Shown piece after piece: positions 24,293 to 33,256 of a stretch of 42,472 bases of DNA. The notes below the pieces were generated by a model. That model was not told where the DNA came from, did no database searches, and was given only the letters and a program-made list of their open reading frames with translations. The position numbers and the translations under genes are program-made. Numbering within the stretch: position 1 is the stretch's first letter; each line of letters begins with the position of its first letter. This DNA is from a virus, in the IMG/VR virus record IMGVR_UViG_3300040808_000654, positions 1 through 42,472 of that record, one strand, 5' to 3'.

Positions 24293-24745
24293 CTATGGCT
24301 TGGTAGGCCAAGTTATGTTGTGGGGGAACCCTGCCTGCTGCGGCACATCTCTTAGCGCCTGTCTATACGTCGTCATTTCTGAGGACATCGTTACATCACT
24401 CAGAGCGCACCAGTCCGTTTCAGATAACTTGTCATTTCTTGTTCTGCGAGCCTCCGCTGCTTTTTTATTTTCATAATCAGCAACTTCATTCTCAGTCATG
24501 GCTACGACAGTTTTTGTCAGCGTCCACAATCCCTCTACGAGAGACGGCTGAGAAGACACAACTACCTTATGAGTGGTTGGGTCATAGTCTGGCGCAGGCT
24601 GATACCCAACCGAAAAAACGCCGTGCATCGCAAGCGTGTTGCTTGATATCTCAGCGGGAAACGAAATCGTAGAGTTATCCGAGCGAAACTTTTCAATGCT
24701 GTATGGATATTCATATACTTGGTCGTCTATAATTTTTACTAGCAT
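24293..24745 (-). CDS. Tail assembly chaperone-like protein
   Basis: 150 residues, GAGGAA before the ATG. The C-terminal half shows the phage tail-fibre chaperone pattern: ARRTRNDKLSETDWCALSD, then YRQALRDVPQQAGFPHNI and WP at the end. It would help fold the fibre encoded just upstream in the operon (24759-26372 or the adjacent fibres). It is the second such chaperone in the operon, which argues for two separate fibre systems. Confidence 0.75.
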   Translation of the reverse strand: MLVKIIDDQVYEYPYSIEKFRSDNSTISFPAEISSNTLAMHGVFSVGYQPAPDYDPTTHKVVVSSQPSLVEGLWTLTKTVVAMTENEVADYENKKAAEARRTRNDKLSETDWCALSDVTMSSEMTTYRQALRDVPQQAGFPHNITWPTKP

Positions 24746-24758
24746 CGTTTATTCCTCA

Positions 24759-26372
24759 TCAAACACCGTAGTGCCAAACACCAGCGCTTGTCTGTACGTA
24801 GAGGTTTTCTCCACGAGAATCAAAAAATATTCCGCTCACGCCAGTCGGACCTTCGTCAGTCAACGTAAGCTCTTTCGATAAAGACGCCGTGCTAATGTCC
24901 CAAGCAGTACTTAGAGCGTATTCCCAAACACTATTATTCCCGCCAACGTACATCTTCGTGCCGTCATATTTGAAAGAAACCCCGTTAGGGAAAGCAGTTT
25001 GAGTTGCAACACTAAAGTTTTGAGAATAGCTGGCGGTGGTTAAATCCCAGCCGGTAGATAAGTTGTACTCGTTTATGTCATCCCCAGTGCCGCCCACAAT
25101 GTACATCTTGGTGCCATCAGAACGAAAAAAAATGCCTGTCGGAGCTGTATCTTGGTTGCCGACTTGAAAAGTGTTGCCAGCGCTATTGGTGGAGAAATCC
25201 CAAGCAGTGCTAAAAGTCCACTCTTTTACGGTATCAGTACCAGTGCCGATCTGATAAATCGCTTTACCGTCAGGCTTAAAAAATAGTCCGGTAAGGGTTG
25301 TCTCTCCAGAATCTAACACATAACTGTAGTTATTGTAGGTCGCTGTTGTAATGTCCCACGCAGTGCTTAGGTCGTAAAAATATATGCGCCTGCCAGCAAC
25401 CTCCGTAATGTACATTACGGTGCCGTCGCTCTTAAAAAAGATATCGGAACGAGAAGAGCCTTGCGAAGTCAAGCTGAAATCTGCTGGCCCAATCTCATAT
25501 TGAGTAACTTTATCTGCACCGTTATCGGTGCAATAAAATGCACCTCCGTCTGGCCTGAAGTGAACGGACAGAACTATTCCGTTTTGGCTCAGCACGGAGT
25601 AGCTCTTTGCAAAAGTTGCTGTGCTAACGTCCCACGCAGTAGACAAGCCATATTGATGGACGGAGTCTGCCTGAAAGCCTGAGACATACATCCTAGTTCC
25701 ATCCCCACTGAAAGAGAGGCCAGTGGGAGCGGTTTCTTCGTTTGAGATATCAAAAGACTGATTGGCGCTTAGTGTTGTTACATCCCACGGAGTGCTGAAG
25801 TCGTACTCAAAAACTAAATTTTGGTTGTAATCAACTGTGTACAGTTTGCTCCCGTTAGGGCTAATAAAAAGATCATTCGCATTAGCGTTATTTGAATTGA
25901 CACTAGTAAATGTAAAACTGTCGCCGGAGTAGCTAGCGGTGCTTAAATCCCATGCAGTGCTTAGGTCGTATGCAAATACTGCGTCGTTATCATTCCCAGA
26001 TATAAAAAATTGAGTGCCATCTGGGTGGAAAACTATTCCAGATGGGCCAGTGTCTTGAGAAGAAATGGAAAACTTTGTAACGTAACTAGCGGAGCTAATA
26101 TCCCACGCATTAGTTAGGTCGTACTGATTAACATCATCTCCTGTAGTTCCAAGAACATACATTTTTGTCCCGTCCGGTTTAAACCAAATACCAGTTGGGG
26201 CGGTCTCCTGAGAAGCAACACTAAACAATCGAACATAAGAAGCGTTGTCTAAGTCCCAAGCTTCTGAGGAGTTTGCTTTCAAATAGAAATAACTTAAATC
26301 CCAAGCATTAGCATCAGGTGCCCCTTCCTTACCGCCAGCAGCCGCAATTAAAGATGCCGTTAGATTCTTCAT
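24759..26372 (-). CDS. Beta-propeller-like repeat tail protein
   Basis: 537 residues from the ATG at 26372, which overlaps the stop of the previous gene by one base (TAATG); the frame extends 17 codons upstream but without support. About ten repeats of roughly 50 residues, each with a form of PTGIxFxPDGTKMYVxG, then D.VxQYDLSTAWDISTASY. Such PDGTKMYV repeats form beta-propeller blades. One repeat (the sixth) lacks the AWD motif. It is probably a fibre head or sugar-binding protein; no catalytic residue is recognised. Confidence 0.75.
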   Translation of the reverse strand: MKNLTASLIAAAGGKEGAPDANAWDLSYFYLKANSSEAWDLDNASYVRLFSVASQETAPTGIWFKPDGTKMYVLGTTGDDVNQYDLTNAWDISSASYVTKFSISSQDTGPSGIVFHPDGTQFFISGNDNDAVFAYDLSTAWDLSTASYSGDSFTFTSVNSNNANANDLFISPNGSKLYTVDYNQNLVFEYDFSTPWDVTTLSANQSFDISNEETAPTGLSFSGDGTRMYVSGFQADSVHQYGLSTAWDVSTATFAKSYSVLSQNGIVLSVHFRPDGGAFYCTDNGADKVTQYEIGPADFSLTSQGSSRSDIFFKSDGTVMYITEVAGRRIYFYDLSTAWDITTATYNNYSYVLDSGETTLTGLFFKPDGKAIYQIGTGTDTVKEWTFSTAWDFSTNSAGNTFQVGNQDTAPTGIFFRSDGTKMYIVGGTGDDINEYNLSTGWDLTTASYSQNFSVATQTAFPNGVSFKYDGTKMYVGGNNSVWEYALSTAWDISTASLSKELTLTDEGPTGVSGIFFDSRGENLYVQTSAGVWHYGV

Positions 26373-26884
26373 TACGTGTAGCTTCCAACGTAAGCGCCAT
26401 ACAAGGTAGTGCTGACTTTCCAAAGCACCAAGGTATCGTTAGCCGTCAGGGTTGGCGCGGTGTTACCAGTAGCCGTCACCCACGTAATCGTGGGCCATGT
26501 AACGGTGTATGTCGCACCTCCATTCAGCATGAGCACAACGCTTTCACCAGACGAAAGAGAGTCCGTGAACGTCGTATTTGCGGATAAAGTTTTTGTTTGT
26601 ATCCTGCCGTTTGCCGCGTCGATATCGGTGCCGCTGAATGCGTACACCGTTTCAGTGTGGGTCGCGTAGCTCGACAAGTCGGGCGGAGTAAACGTAAACA
26701 CGCCACCCGAGTACGAAAGAGCCGACGTGCCCACTGGGTTTGTGGATATAGAAAAGTCGGTGAGAGAAATGTTGTCGTCCTCTCCGTCCCAACGAGCCTT
26801 CGTGCTGTTATATGTGTATACAGCTCCGTTGACAGTTACGGTCTGACCGTCCGTGGGGGAGTTAGGAAAATCATAAGCAGCCAT
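26372..26884 (-). CDS. Small tail-fibre protein with PPDLSSY module
   Basis: 170 residues after AAGGAG. The start MAAYDFPNSPTDGQTVTVNG is a typical fibre anchor. Residues 42-75 are a diverged copy of the repeat used five times in the neighbouring 843-residue protein (TSALSYSGGVFTFTPPDLSS). The second half is a beta-rich head (GESVVLMLNGGATYTVTWP). Probably a fibre or fibre-tip protein of the same structure. Confidence 0.65.
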   Translation of the reverse strand: MAAYDFPNSPTDGQTVTVNGAVYTYNSTKARWDGEDDNISLTDFSISTNPVGTSALSYSGGVFTFTPPDLSSYATHTETVYAFSGTDIDAANGRIQTKTLSANTTFTDSLSSGESVVLMLNGGATYTVTWPTITWVTATGNTAPTLTANDTLVLWKVSTTLYGAYVGSYT

Positions 26885-26896
26885 TCAGTATTCTCC

Positions 26897-29428
26897 TTAA
26901 CTACCGAAAAAGAAGTTCAGGGCAACATTCTTTGATACAACCAAAGCCCCAGAACCGCCGCCCGTGGGGTTCGCCTGCACCCACTGGTTGGAGTCGCCGT
27001 CGTTGTAATACACGTAGGTCTTGAGCGCGTTGGGATCGAACCAGAGGTCGCCACTGCTCGGACTGCTAGGCGCGGTTTCTGAGACGGTTACTGATGAGCC
27101 GCCGCCGCTACCGCCAGACTGGTTCACCCAATCGTAGTCTGATCCCGTCCAGCTCAGAACTTGGTTGGCGCTAGCAGTGCTGGTGTTCAAGTGGCTATCA
27201 ACACTGCTGTTGTTGTAAGAACCTCCGCTTGGAGATACCGCATCCCAACGACTGTTGGCGTTGTCCCAAGTCAGTACCTGCCCGTCTGTGGGCGTCATGG
27301 CGTTTACATCAGAGAGATCTTCGATGCTTTGGCCGCTGATGCCTGTTAAGTAGCTAGATAAATCTGGCGGCGTATAAGTGAAAGCGCCTGTGCTGTTGTT
27401 GTAGCTAAGGGCTGCTGTACCGGCGGAGTTTGTCGTAACGGAAATATCGGTAAGGGCTATACCCTGAGCTACCCAGTCGTAATCTGACCCTGTCCAGCTT
27501 AAAACTTGATTAGAGCTAGCGGTGCCAGTGTTCAGATGCGTATCGACAGCAGAATCGCTGTACGTTGAATCTATCGAATTGATCCACGCCGTACCGTTGT
27601 ATTTCAGAACCTGTCCACTAGAGGCGCTAGTGATAGTGACATCAGAAAGAGCGCCAATCGCTTCGCCGCTGATCCCAGTCAGGTACGAGCCAAGGTCACT
27701 AATCTGGCTTTCAGTAATAGACAGCGCTGCTTGATGGGTTGTTACATCGCTCTGAGTTACCGTGTAGCTTGTAAGGTAGCTAGACAGGTCTGGCGGCGTG
27801 TAGCTAAACGCGCCGGTCGAGTTGTTATAACTGAGAGCCGCAGTGCCAGCGGCATTAGTCGTCACGGACAGATCTGTCAGCGCTATGCCGCCAGCGTCGG
27901 CGGCGTTCACCCACGCAGTGCCGTTGTATTTAAGCACCTGTCCATTAGACGCTGATGTAATCGTTACGTCTGAAACGTCGTCTAGCGCTACGCTTGTTAG
28001 GTAACTGGATAAGTCTGGGGGTGTATAGGTAAACACCCCTGTAGAATTGCTGTAACTAAGAGCGGCAGTGCCAGCGGAGTTGGTTGTGACAGAAAGGTCT
28101 TGCCTGCTGATGTACGAAGTTGTCCATGCGTAATCTGTCCCGTTCCAAAAAAGGACTCCGTATTGTGGGGCAACACTTGTATTTAAATGATTGTCAACTT
28201 GATCATGTATGTAGGTGCCGATATTGGTGGCATCCCAACGGCTGTTCCCAGCATCCCACCCAAGCACATAGTTAGTTGCTCCCGTGATGGAGCTATTTAC
28301 GTCGGATAAGTCTCCGATGCTTTGACTTGAAATGCCGGTAAGGTAACTAGACAGGTCTGGTGGGGTGTAACTAAATGTACCAGTCGTATTGTTGTAGCTC
28401 AGCGCCGCCGTGCCTGCCGCATTAGTTGTGACAGAGATATCAGTTAAGGCGATGCCGCCAGATTGCGCTACCCAGTCATAGTCTGAGCCATTCCAGCTAA
28501 GGACTTCGTTTGTTGCTGCCGAACTTTGGTTTAGGTGAAAGTCTACATAGCTGTTTACATTGTTAGGCGTTATACCAACTTGCGCGTCCCACCGGCTATT
28601 TGTAGCGTCCCACCCAAGAACGTGATTACCTGATCCAGTAATAGAACTGTTTACGTCAGATAAATCTCCAATGCTCTCGTTGGTAATGCCGGTCAGATAT
28701 GTTCCAAGATCGCTAATCTGAGATTCAGTGATCGAAAGAGCGGCTTGGTGAGTCGTTACGTCGCTTTGAGTAACCGTATAGCTGGTTAGATAGCTGGATA
28801 GGTCTGGGGGCGTATAGCTAAACACCCCTGTGCTATTGCTATATGACAGTGCCGCTGTGCCTGCGGTATTGGTCGTAACAGAGAGGTCGGTCAACGCAAT
28901 ACCGCCACTCGCTGTAGCTGGCTCCCACTGACTGTTTGCATTGTCCCAAGTTAGAACCTGCCCATCAGTCGGCGCTGTCGTTGATGTATCTACATCACTA
29001 AGGTCATCAATCTGCGCGGCTCGCGGGATGATGATCTCCCCCGCCATTGCGCCGTGAGCAGAGCAGTTGTAGTAGAGCTTAGACGGCGCGTCCTGCGGAA
29101 CAACAAACTTAATCGTCCCGCTCGCAGTTCCGTTGTTGGTTACACCGTCAGAATAAGCGTTGCCCGTGCCGGTGCCAGAGACCGTCTTGATGTAAAACGG
29201 ATGACCTGTAGCATCCACTGCAAACTCGTAAGTCTTGCCTCTGTGCAGGTAAAGCGTCGGGTTACTGTCGCTATCGGTGCCGAAACCGTTGAAGACGTAA
29301 GCGCTTGAGCCGCTAGCAGTGACCGCGAAGTATCCGTCAGATGTGGCAACGTCCCACACACCGAGTGTGGCGTTATAGATGAATCCGTTGAAAAGGTCGC
29401 CGCCTGATGGGCTGTCTGGGAAGTTCAT
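26897..29428 (-). CDS. Repetitive tail fibre with cupredoxin-like domain
   Basis: 843 residues, GGAGG before the ATG. Residues 1-50 are an attachment module. Residues 55-135 look like a cupredoxin: LYLHRGKTYEFAVDATGHPF with His76, and YYNCSAHGAMAGEI with Cys122, His125 and Met128, the copper-ligand pattern. After it come five copies of a block LSVTTNxAGTAALSYxNSTG and YTPPDLSSYLT (about 170-720), separated by DLSDV and WNGSDYDWV modules. The end (about 770-843) has a fibre-tip-like SPSSGDLWFDPN segment. Similar CxxH motifs occur in marine phage fibres. Whether copper binds cannot be seen. Confidence 0.75.
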   Translation of the reverse strand: MNFPDSPSGGDLFNGFIYNATLGVWDVATSDGYFAVTASGSSAYVFNGFGTDSDSNPTLYLHRGKTYEFAVDATGHPFYIKTVSGTGTGNAYSDGVTNNGTASGTIKFVVPQDAPSKLYYNCSAHGAMAGEIIIPRAAQIDDLSDVDTSTTAPTDGQVLTWDNANSQWEPATASGGIALTDLSVTTNTAGTAALSYSNSTGVFSYTPPDLSSYLTSYTVTQSDVTTHQAALSITESQISDLGTYLTGITNESIGDLSDVNSSITGSGNHVLGWDATNSRWDAQVGITPNNVNSYVDFHLNQSSAATNEVLSWNGSDYDWVAQSGGIALTDISVTTNAAGTAALSYNNTTGTFSYTPPDLSSYLTGISSQSIGDLSDVNSSITGATNYVLGWDAGNSRWDATNIGTYIHDQVDNHLNTSVAPQYGVLFWNGTDYAWTTSYISRQDLSVTTNSAGTAALSYSNSTGVFTYTPPDLSSYLTSVALDDVSDVTITSASNGQVLKYNGTAWVNAADAGGIALTDLSVTTNAAGTAALSYNNSTGAFSYTPPDLSSYLTSYTVTQSDVTTHQAALSITESQISDLGSYLTGISGEAIGALSDVTITSASSGQVLKYNGTAWINSIDSTYSDSAVDTHLNTGTASSNQVLSWTGSDYDWVAQGIALTDISVTTNSAGTAALSYNNSTGAFTYTPPDLSSYLTGISGQSIEDLSDVNAMTPTDGQVLTWDNANSRWDAVSPSGGSYNNSSVDSHLNTSTASANQVLSWTGSDYDWVNQSGGSGGGSSVTVSETAPSSPSSGDLWFDPNALKTYVYYNDGDSNQWVQANPTGGGSGALVVSKNVALNFFFGS
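27350..28905 (-). repeat. Five imperfect ~105-bp repeats in the cupredoxin fibre gene
   Basis: Blocks near 27350, 27778, 28001, 28346 and 28791 encode nearly the same peptide (GTAALSY then TPPDLSSYLT). DNA identity is high but many differences are synonymous, which points to selection on the protein. A sixth, diverged copy is in the next gene (near 26665-26770). Confidence 0.75.
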
Positions 29429-30232
29429 TTAAAGGCCTCCAATCCTTTGGCACGTTATTTCTGCCGCCATATCGCCTGACCTGTTTGTTTCTGTTGAAGT
29501 GGCTCTGAGTACATAGGTGGTAGTGACAGGTATAAGCTTGAACCAAGTAAGCTCTTGCGGAACCGTATGATCTACATCGTCCCCGCCTAAAGTTACTCCG
29601 TCGCTAGTATTAAGAGGGTTTTGAGTTGTATAAACTGATTCGCTATATCTGTCTTGTGTTTCTAGCTTTATGTCTGCATATACCGGTTGAAAAGCGCTAG
29701 TGGTATAGGTTCCTGTGCCAATAGACATATGAACCTGAACCAACCACCATCCTTCAGCCAAAACTTTGGAAGAACCATCTAAAAACGAACTATTGCGTCC
29801 GAAATAAGCATTGTTAAGATCGCTCGCCCAAAAACCCCACGTAGCAGGCGTACTTCTGTACGCAAGGCCCATATGTCTGTTGTTTACAACGTGATTGGTG
29901 TCTCGCATTGCCCTGAACGTATTTACACCAGAGTTTAATGATGACGAACCGACTGCCACCCAAACGCCATCTGCTCCACTGTATACATACGTCACCCCAT
30001 TGCTCTCTGAGAACCAAGGTTGACCGTCGATTGGGTTTGATGGCTTTGTAGACGCAGTCTCTACAAATGAATCGGCAACTAAGTTAGCCCAAGAGCCGTT
30101 CTTTCTTATGTACTGCGTACCATCTGAAGGCGCGTCTTCTAACTTATCTGTATTTAAGTTAGAAAAGTTTGCGTCCATCTCAGTGGCGGTGAGCGGCGAC
30201 CCTTTGCCTGATACTGTGACAACGGTAGCCAT
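29429..30232 (-). CDS. Tail-fibre protein, paralogue A (shared N-terminus)
   Basis: 267 residues. The first 75 residues match the next gene upstream (GKGSPLTxTExDxNFxNLNT, DAPSDGTxYxRxxGxWA, DGxxWxSESNGVTYVY), while the C-terminal part is different and beta-rich (about 95-265). The shared part is probably a virion attachment module, and the variable part a receptor or cell-surface head. The start overlaps the upstream stop by one base (TGATG). Confidence 0.65.
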   Translation of the reverse strand: MATVVTVSGKGSPLTATEMDANFSNLNTDKLEDAPSDGTQYIRKNGSWANLVADSFVETASTKPSNPIDGQPWFSESNGVTYVYSGADGVWVAVGSSSLNSGVNTFRAMRDTNHVVNNRHMGLAYRSTPATWGFWASDLNNAYFGRNSSFLDGSSKVLAEGWWLVQVHMSIGTGTYTTSAFQPVYADIKLETQDRYSESVYTTQNPLNTSDGVTLGGDDVDHTVPQELTWFKLIPVTTTYVLRATSTETNRSGDMAAEITCQRIGGL

Positions 30233-31146
30233 CAGTCGCCCCTTACTAATTGAAATGTTAACTGCACATCTAGCTTGTCATTGCTGGTAGCGGAGCTACC
30301 GGCCTTCGCCCGTACCCTGACTCTGTTTGCAGTTAAATTTGATACAATGACAATGATGCTAATCGTTCCAGAGCCTCCCCATACCTCGTTTGCTGCCTTG
30401 CCCGCGTAACTCCTACGATCCGCAAAACTATTGCCGGTAACATTAGAGTAGCTAGTACCGCCGTCTGTTGACTGTTCTAGGCTCGCCCCTAGCGTTAGGG
30501 GACTTGCGGTTCTGCTGGTGCCATTGGTTCCGTAGAAATTAAAGTCGGCCCTGACTAACCAAGTTCCAGTTTGAGTAAAGGTAAAAACCCCAGACGATTC
30601 ACTCATATTGCCATTTATATGATTGCTTGAGCGAGTCCAACCGGAAGTTACTACAGCGTCATGCGAGCTTGAAAAGGATACGGTGCCGCTATCCCACTGC
30701 TCTATAACAGTGGCGCGATTAGTCCATTGCTGATACGTCGGGCTACTAGAGGTGCCGTCGTATACTAAAATATCTTGATCTTGAGGAGACGTAATTGATA
30801 CATCGTCTAAGTCCGTCAAATTAGACGCGCCGCCTAGCGACCCAGTCGGAGCACCAGTAGCCACCCACTGTGAAGATGTTCCATCGTCGTAATACACGTA
30901 AGTAACGCCATTACTTTCTGAATACCAAACGTCTCCATCAGATGGGGACGACGGTGCTGTGCTGGATGTTGTGATCGTGGCAGCAGCAGCAGTAACCGCC
31001 GCCCACGCACCAGACTGACGGGCATAGGTAGTTCCGTCAGATGGAGCATCCTCGATCTTGTCTGTATTCAGGTTAGTGAAATTAGAGTCCACCTCTGTGT
31101 TAGTCAGAGGTGAACCCTTTCCACTACGAGTGACAATGGTTGCCAT
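30232..31146 (-). CDS. Tail-fibre protein, paralogue B (shared N-terminus)
   Basis: 304 residues after AGGAAA. The N-terminal 75 residues are shared with paralogue A. A linker with DLDDVSITSPQDQDILVYDG follows, like the DLSDV modules of the 843-residue fibre, then a beta-rich head (about 145-304) with TWLVRADFNFYG and ISIIVIVSNLTANRVRVR, similar to trimeric C1q/TNF-like heads. Probably a receptor-binding or decoration fibre. Confidence 0.65.
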   Translation of the reverse strand: MATIVTRSGKGSPLTNTEVDSNFTNLNTDKIEDAPSDGTTYARQSGAWAAVTAAAATITTSSTAPSSPSDGDVWYSESNGVTYVYYDDGTSSQWVATGAPTGSLGGASNLTDLDDVSITSPQDQDILVYDGTSSSPTYQQWTNRATVIEQWDSGTVSFSSSHDAVVTSGWTRSSNHINGNMSESSGVFTFTQTGTWLVRADFNFYGTNGTSRTASPLTLGASLEQSTDGGTSYSNVTGNSFADRRSYAGKAANEVWGGSGTISIIVIVSNLTANRVRVRAKAGSSATSNDKLDVQLTFQLVRGD

Positions 31147-31160
31147 CGTGGTTTCCTATA

Positions 31161-31607
31161 TTAGGAAGCTGAGACCGTGATAGTCCAAGTAATGGTCATG
31201 CTGTCGTCAGCGGCCTTGGTCACAGTTCCGAAGACCGTGCGGCAGAGCATGGTTCCTGCTGAAGAGGCATTGAAAATACCGGCTTCGGTCAATGAACCAG
31301 TTCCGTCACCTGCACTCCAGCTACAGACATAAGCAATTGCATTATCTGTAACCGTGGTGCTGGTCAGGGCGTTGCGGTCCAGCTCAGTACCCAGAGTGGT
31401 ATCACCAGCCGCCGCAGCAGTAGAGCCAGTGCCCACTGCCATGTGGCTCATTACGTTCTCGCTCGTACCGCTCATGCGAGATGCAATGTAGTCCAGTCCA
31501 GTATCGACGATCAGGTTTTCAACCTTTTTCTCGTCTTTGATATTTCCGTCAGGGCCACGAACTACAATGTCCAGTGTTCCCTTCGCTTTCAGTCCATCGA
31601 TGATCAT
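31161..31607 (-). CDS. Tail-associated structural protein
   Basis: 148 residues, AAGGAT before the ATG. Pattern: KGTLDIVVRGPDGNIKDEKK, then VENLIVDTGLDYIASRMSG, and a Ser/Thr-rich beta part ending in MTITWTITVSAS. The NLIVDTGLDYIASRM segment is typical of small phage tail proteins. Exact role unknown. Confidence 0.65.
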   Translation of the reverse strand: MIIDGLKAKGTLDIVVRGPDGNIKDEKKVENLIVDTGLDYIASRMSGTSENVMSHMAVGTGSTAAAAGDTTLGTELDRNALTSTTVTDNAIAYVCSWSAGDGTGSLTEAGIFNASSAGTMLCRTVFGTVTKAADDSMTITWTITVSAS

Positions 31608-31619
31608 GGCTTATATCCT

Positions 31620-32885
31620 TTAGGTTAAGGTTCGTTTGACTCCGACAAAGTCGTCGCTGAAATAGTCAGTGCTACTGACGTAGCTCTGAGCCAGAAGAAC
31701 GCCCGTGTCGGAGCAATTAGCGGGGTCTTCTAGGGTCTTGGAGAATGCGGCGGCGTAGGCGTCCGCTGCATCGAAGGTGTTTGACTTGCTAGCGCCGACT
31801 GAAATAGCAGCGCTATCAGATGCATTGGCTGTGTTGCTTGGATTTAGGACGTTGTCTTCAACAAGAGCGAACGCATCCGAAATGTCAGCAGTGTCGGCAA
31901 TGACTTTAGAAATAGACTTAGCAAACGTGTCGGTGACTGAGGGCGTTTCCGTCTTAACAAGAGACAGAGCCAGCACAGCGTTCTCTGAAACGTCAGCCTG
32001 CTCGCTAAAGCCCTTACCGAACTCAAACAGCGGACTGTCCGTGATGCCAGCGCTGTCTGACTTCGATGGATCGACCGACTTGCCTATCTGCTCTGATACA
32101 GAAGGCGCTTCGCTGACAGGCTTACTAAACGAAGAGGCATAAGTATCTGTCGCGGACGGCGCTTCTGAGAGGGGCTTGGTATAGCCCAAAGCGGCTACGT
32201 CCGTGACGCCCGCCGTGTTTTGCTGCTCACGGTCGAGGCCATCAACCATTGTATTTGAAATGTTGTCGCTGACCGATACCGAGTCAGAGAATGATCGGTT
32301 GTAGGCCATGGCCCTGACCAGCACGTCGCTCATTCCGGCGGTGTCTGATAAGGCCTTGTCAACAACAAAAACCTGCGCGTCGGTGACGGCAGGCGTTTCG
32401 CTCGGATTCTTACCAAAAGCAGTGACGTGGGTGTCGGAACTGGTAAACGTGTCTGATACAGGTCGGCTAACAGCCTTCGCGGGAACGTCTGACAAAGACC
32501 CTGTATCTGACAGCGCCTTAGAAGCATCGTAAGTCAGAACATCCGAAATGCTTGGCGCTTCTGAAAGACCTTTGCCAAACTCAGTGCTAATTGAGTCGGA
32601 AACGGTCCCCATCGAAACCACATCGGACACGTTCTTGAACAGGTGCGCGGCGTAAAGATCGGAACTGCCTGCCGAGTCTGCAATGGCTTTTTCCACAGCA
32701 AAAGCGATAGCATCATCAAACTCGGGGCTTTCAAAGAAAGTTCTAACAAGGCCAACAAGAAGCGACCCAGAATCCAAATGCACGTTAGTCGCAACTAGGT
32801 TGCTGACTTCTACATCAGATATGGATAGCTTGCCTTGAGCCGCCATGGCCTTGAGCAAAGCACGTTGTATGCTCGCTCGAATCAT
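31620..32885 (-). CDS. Tail fibre made of ~21-residue Ser/Asp repeats
   Basis: 421 residues; start overlaps the previous stop (ATGA). After an N-terminal region (1-75), about 16 degenerate repeats of 20-23 residues run to the end, with the pattern KxLSExPSVTDxxxxxF and LSDTAGxSDxxxx. Similar repeats are found in marine podophage fibres. The period and the small polar residues suggest a beta-solenoid or trimeric fibre shaft. Highly acidic and without motif. The N-terminus would attach next to the BppU-like protein. Confidence 0.65.
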   Translation of the reverse strand: MIRASIQRALLKAMAAQGKLSISDVEVSNLVATNVHLDSGSLLVGLVRTFFESPEFDDAIAFAVEKAIADSAGSSDLYAAHLFKNVSDVVSMGTVSDSISTEFGKGLSEAPSISDVLTYDASKALSDTGSLSDVPAKAVSRPVSDTFTSSDTHVTAFGKNPSETPAVTDAQVFVVDKALSDTAGMSDVLVRAMAYNRSFSDSVSVSDNISNTMVDGLDREQQNTAGVTDVAALGYTKPLSEAPSATDTYASSFSKPVSEAPSVSEQIGKSVDPSKSDSAGITDSPLFEFGKGFSEQADVSENAVLALSLVKTETPSVTDTFAKSISKVIADTADISDAFALVEDNVLNPSNTANASDSAAISVGASKSNTFDAADAYAAAFSKTLEDPANCSDTGVLLAQSYVSSTDYFSDDFVGVKRTLT

Positions 32886-33256
32886 CCGAAGGCTTCTCTC
32901 ACTTTAAGCTTCAGCAGATCGTTGACGGTCTGAACTTCTCCGCCCTGAAACGTAGCCTCGATCTCAGCCTCAAAAACACCTGCCGTATCAAGAGTTCCGG
33001 TCGGAAAGTCAGTGCTCGCTATGCCGTTTTCAGCATCAGTCACCGTCATGGTGAGTGTCGCTTTGACTGTGGACGCGCCGATCTCTCTGATCCGCAAGCG
33101 CACAGTTGCGCCATTAAGGTCAATCGGTGCCCACGTAGAAGAGTCTTCTGGGTCTAGCGTCTGGCCGGTTGCCGCCTCAGATGCATCCTTCAGCGTGACA
33201 ACAACACGCGGAAGCGTGTCGCCCTGAACCAACTCTAGAGTGTCGGAGTACGCCAT
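32882..33256 (-). CDS. BppU N-terminal domain-like baseplate/fibre protein
   Basis: 124 residues. Residues 8-124 fit the pattern of the BppU N-terminal domain: LVQGDTLPRVVVTLKD, PIDLNGATVRLRIRE, VKATLTMTVTDAENGIAST, FEAEIEATFQGGEVQTVNDL. In lactococcal phages this Ig-like domain links the receptor-binding arm to the baseplate. Here it is free-standing, directly before the repeat fibre, and probably forms its anchor. TAATG overlap with the adaptor gene. Confidence 0.75.
   Translation of the reverse strand: MAYSDTLELVQGDTLPRVVVTLKDASEAATGQTLDPEDSSTWAPIDLNGATVRLRIREIGASTVKATLTMTVTDAENGIASTDFPTGTLDTAGVFEAEIEATFQGGEVQTVNDLLKLKVREAFG

Noticed and set aside
17249-33256. Diversity-generating retroelement acting on fibres
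   Set aside because: No reverse transcriptase and no template/variable repeat pair with adenine-biased changes seen in the window.
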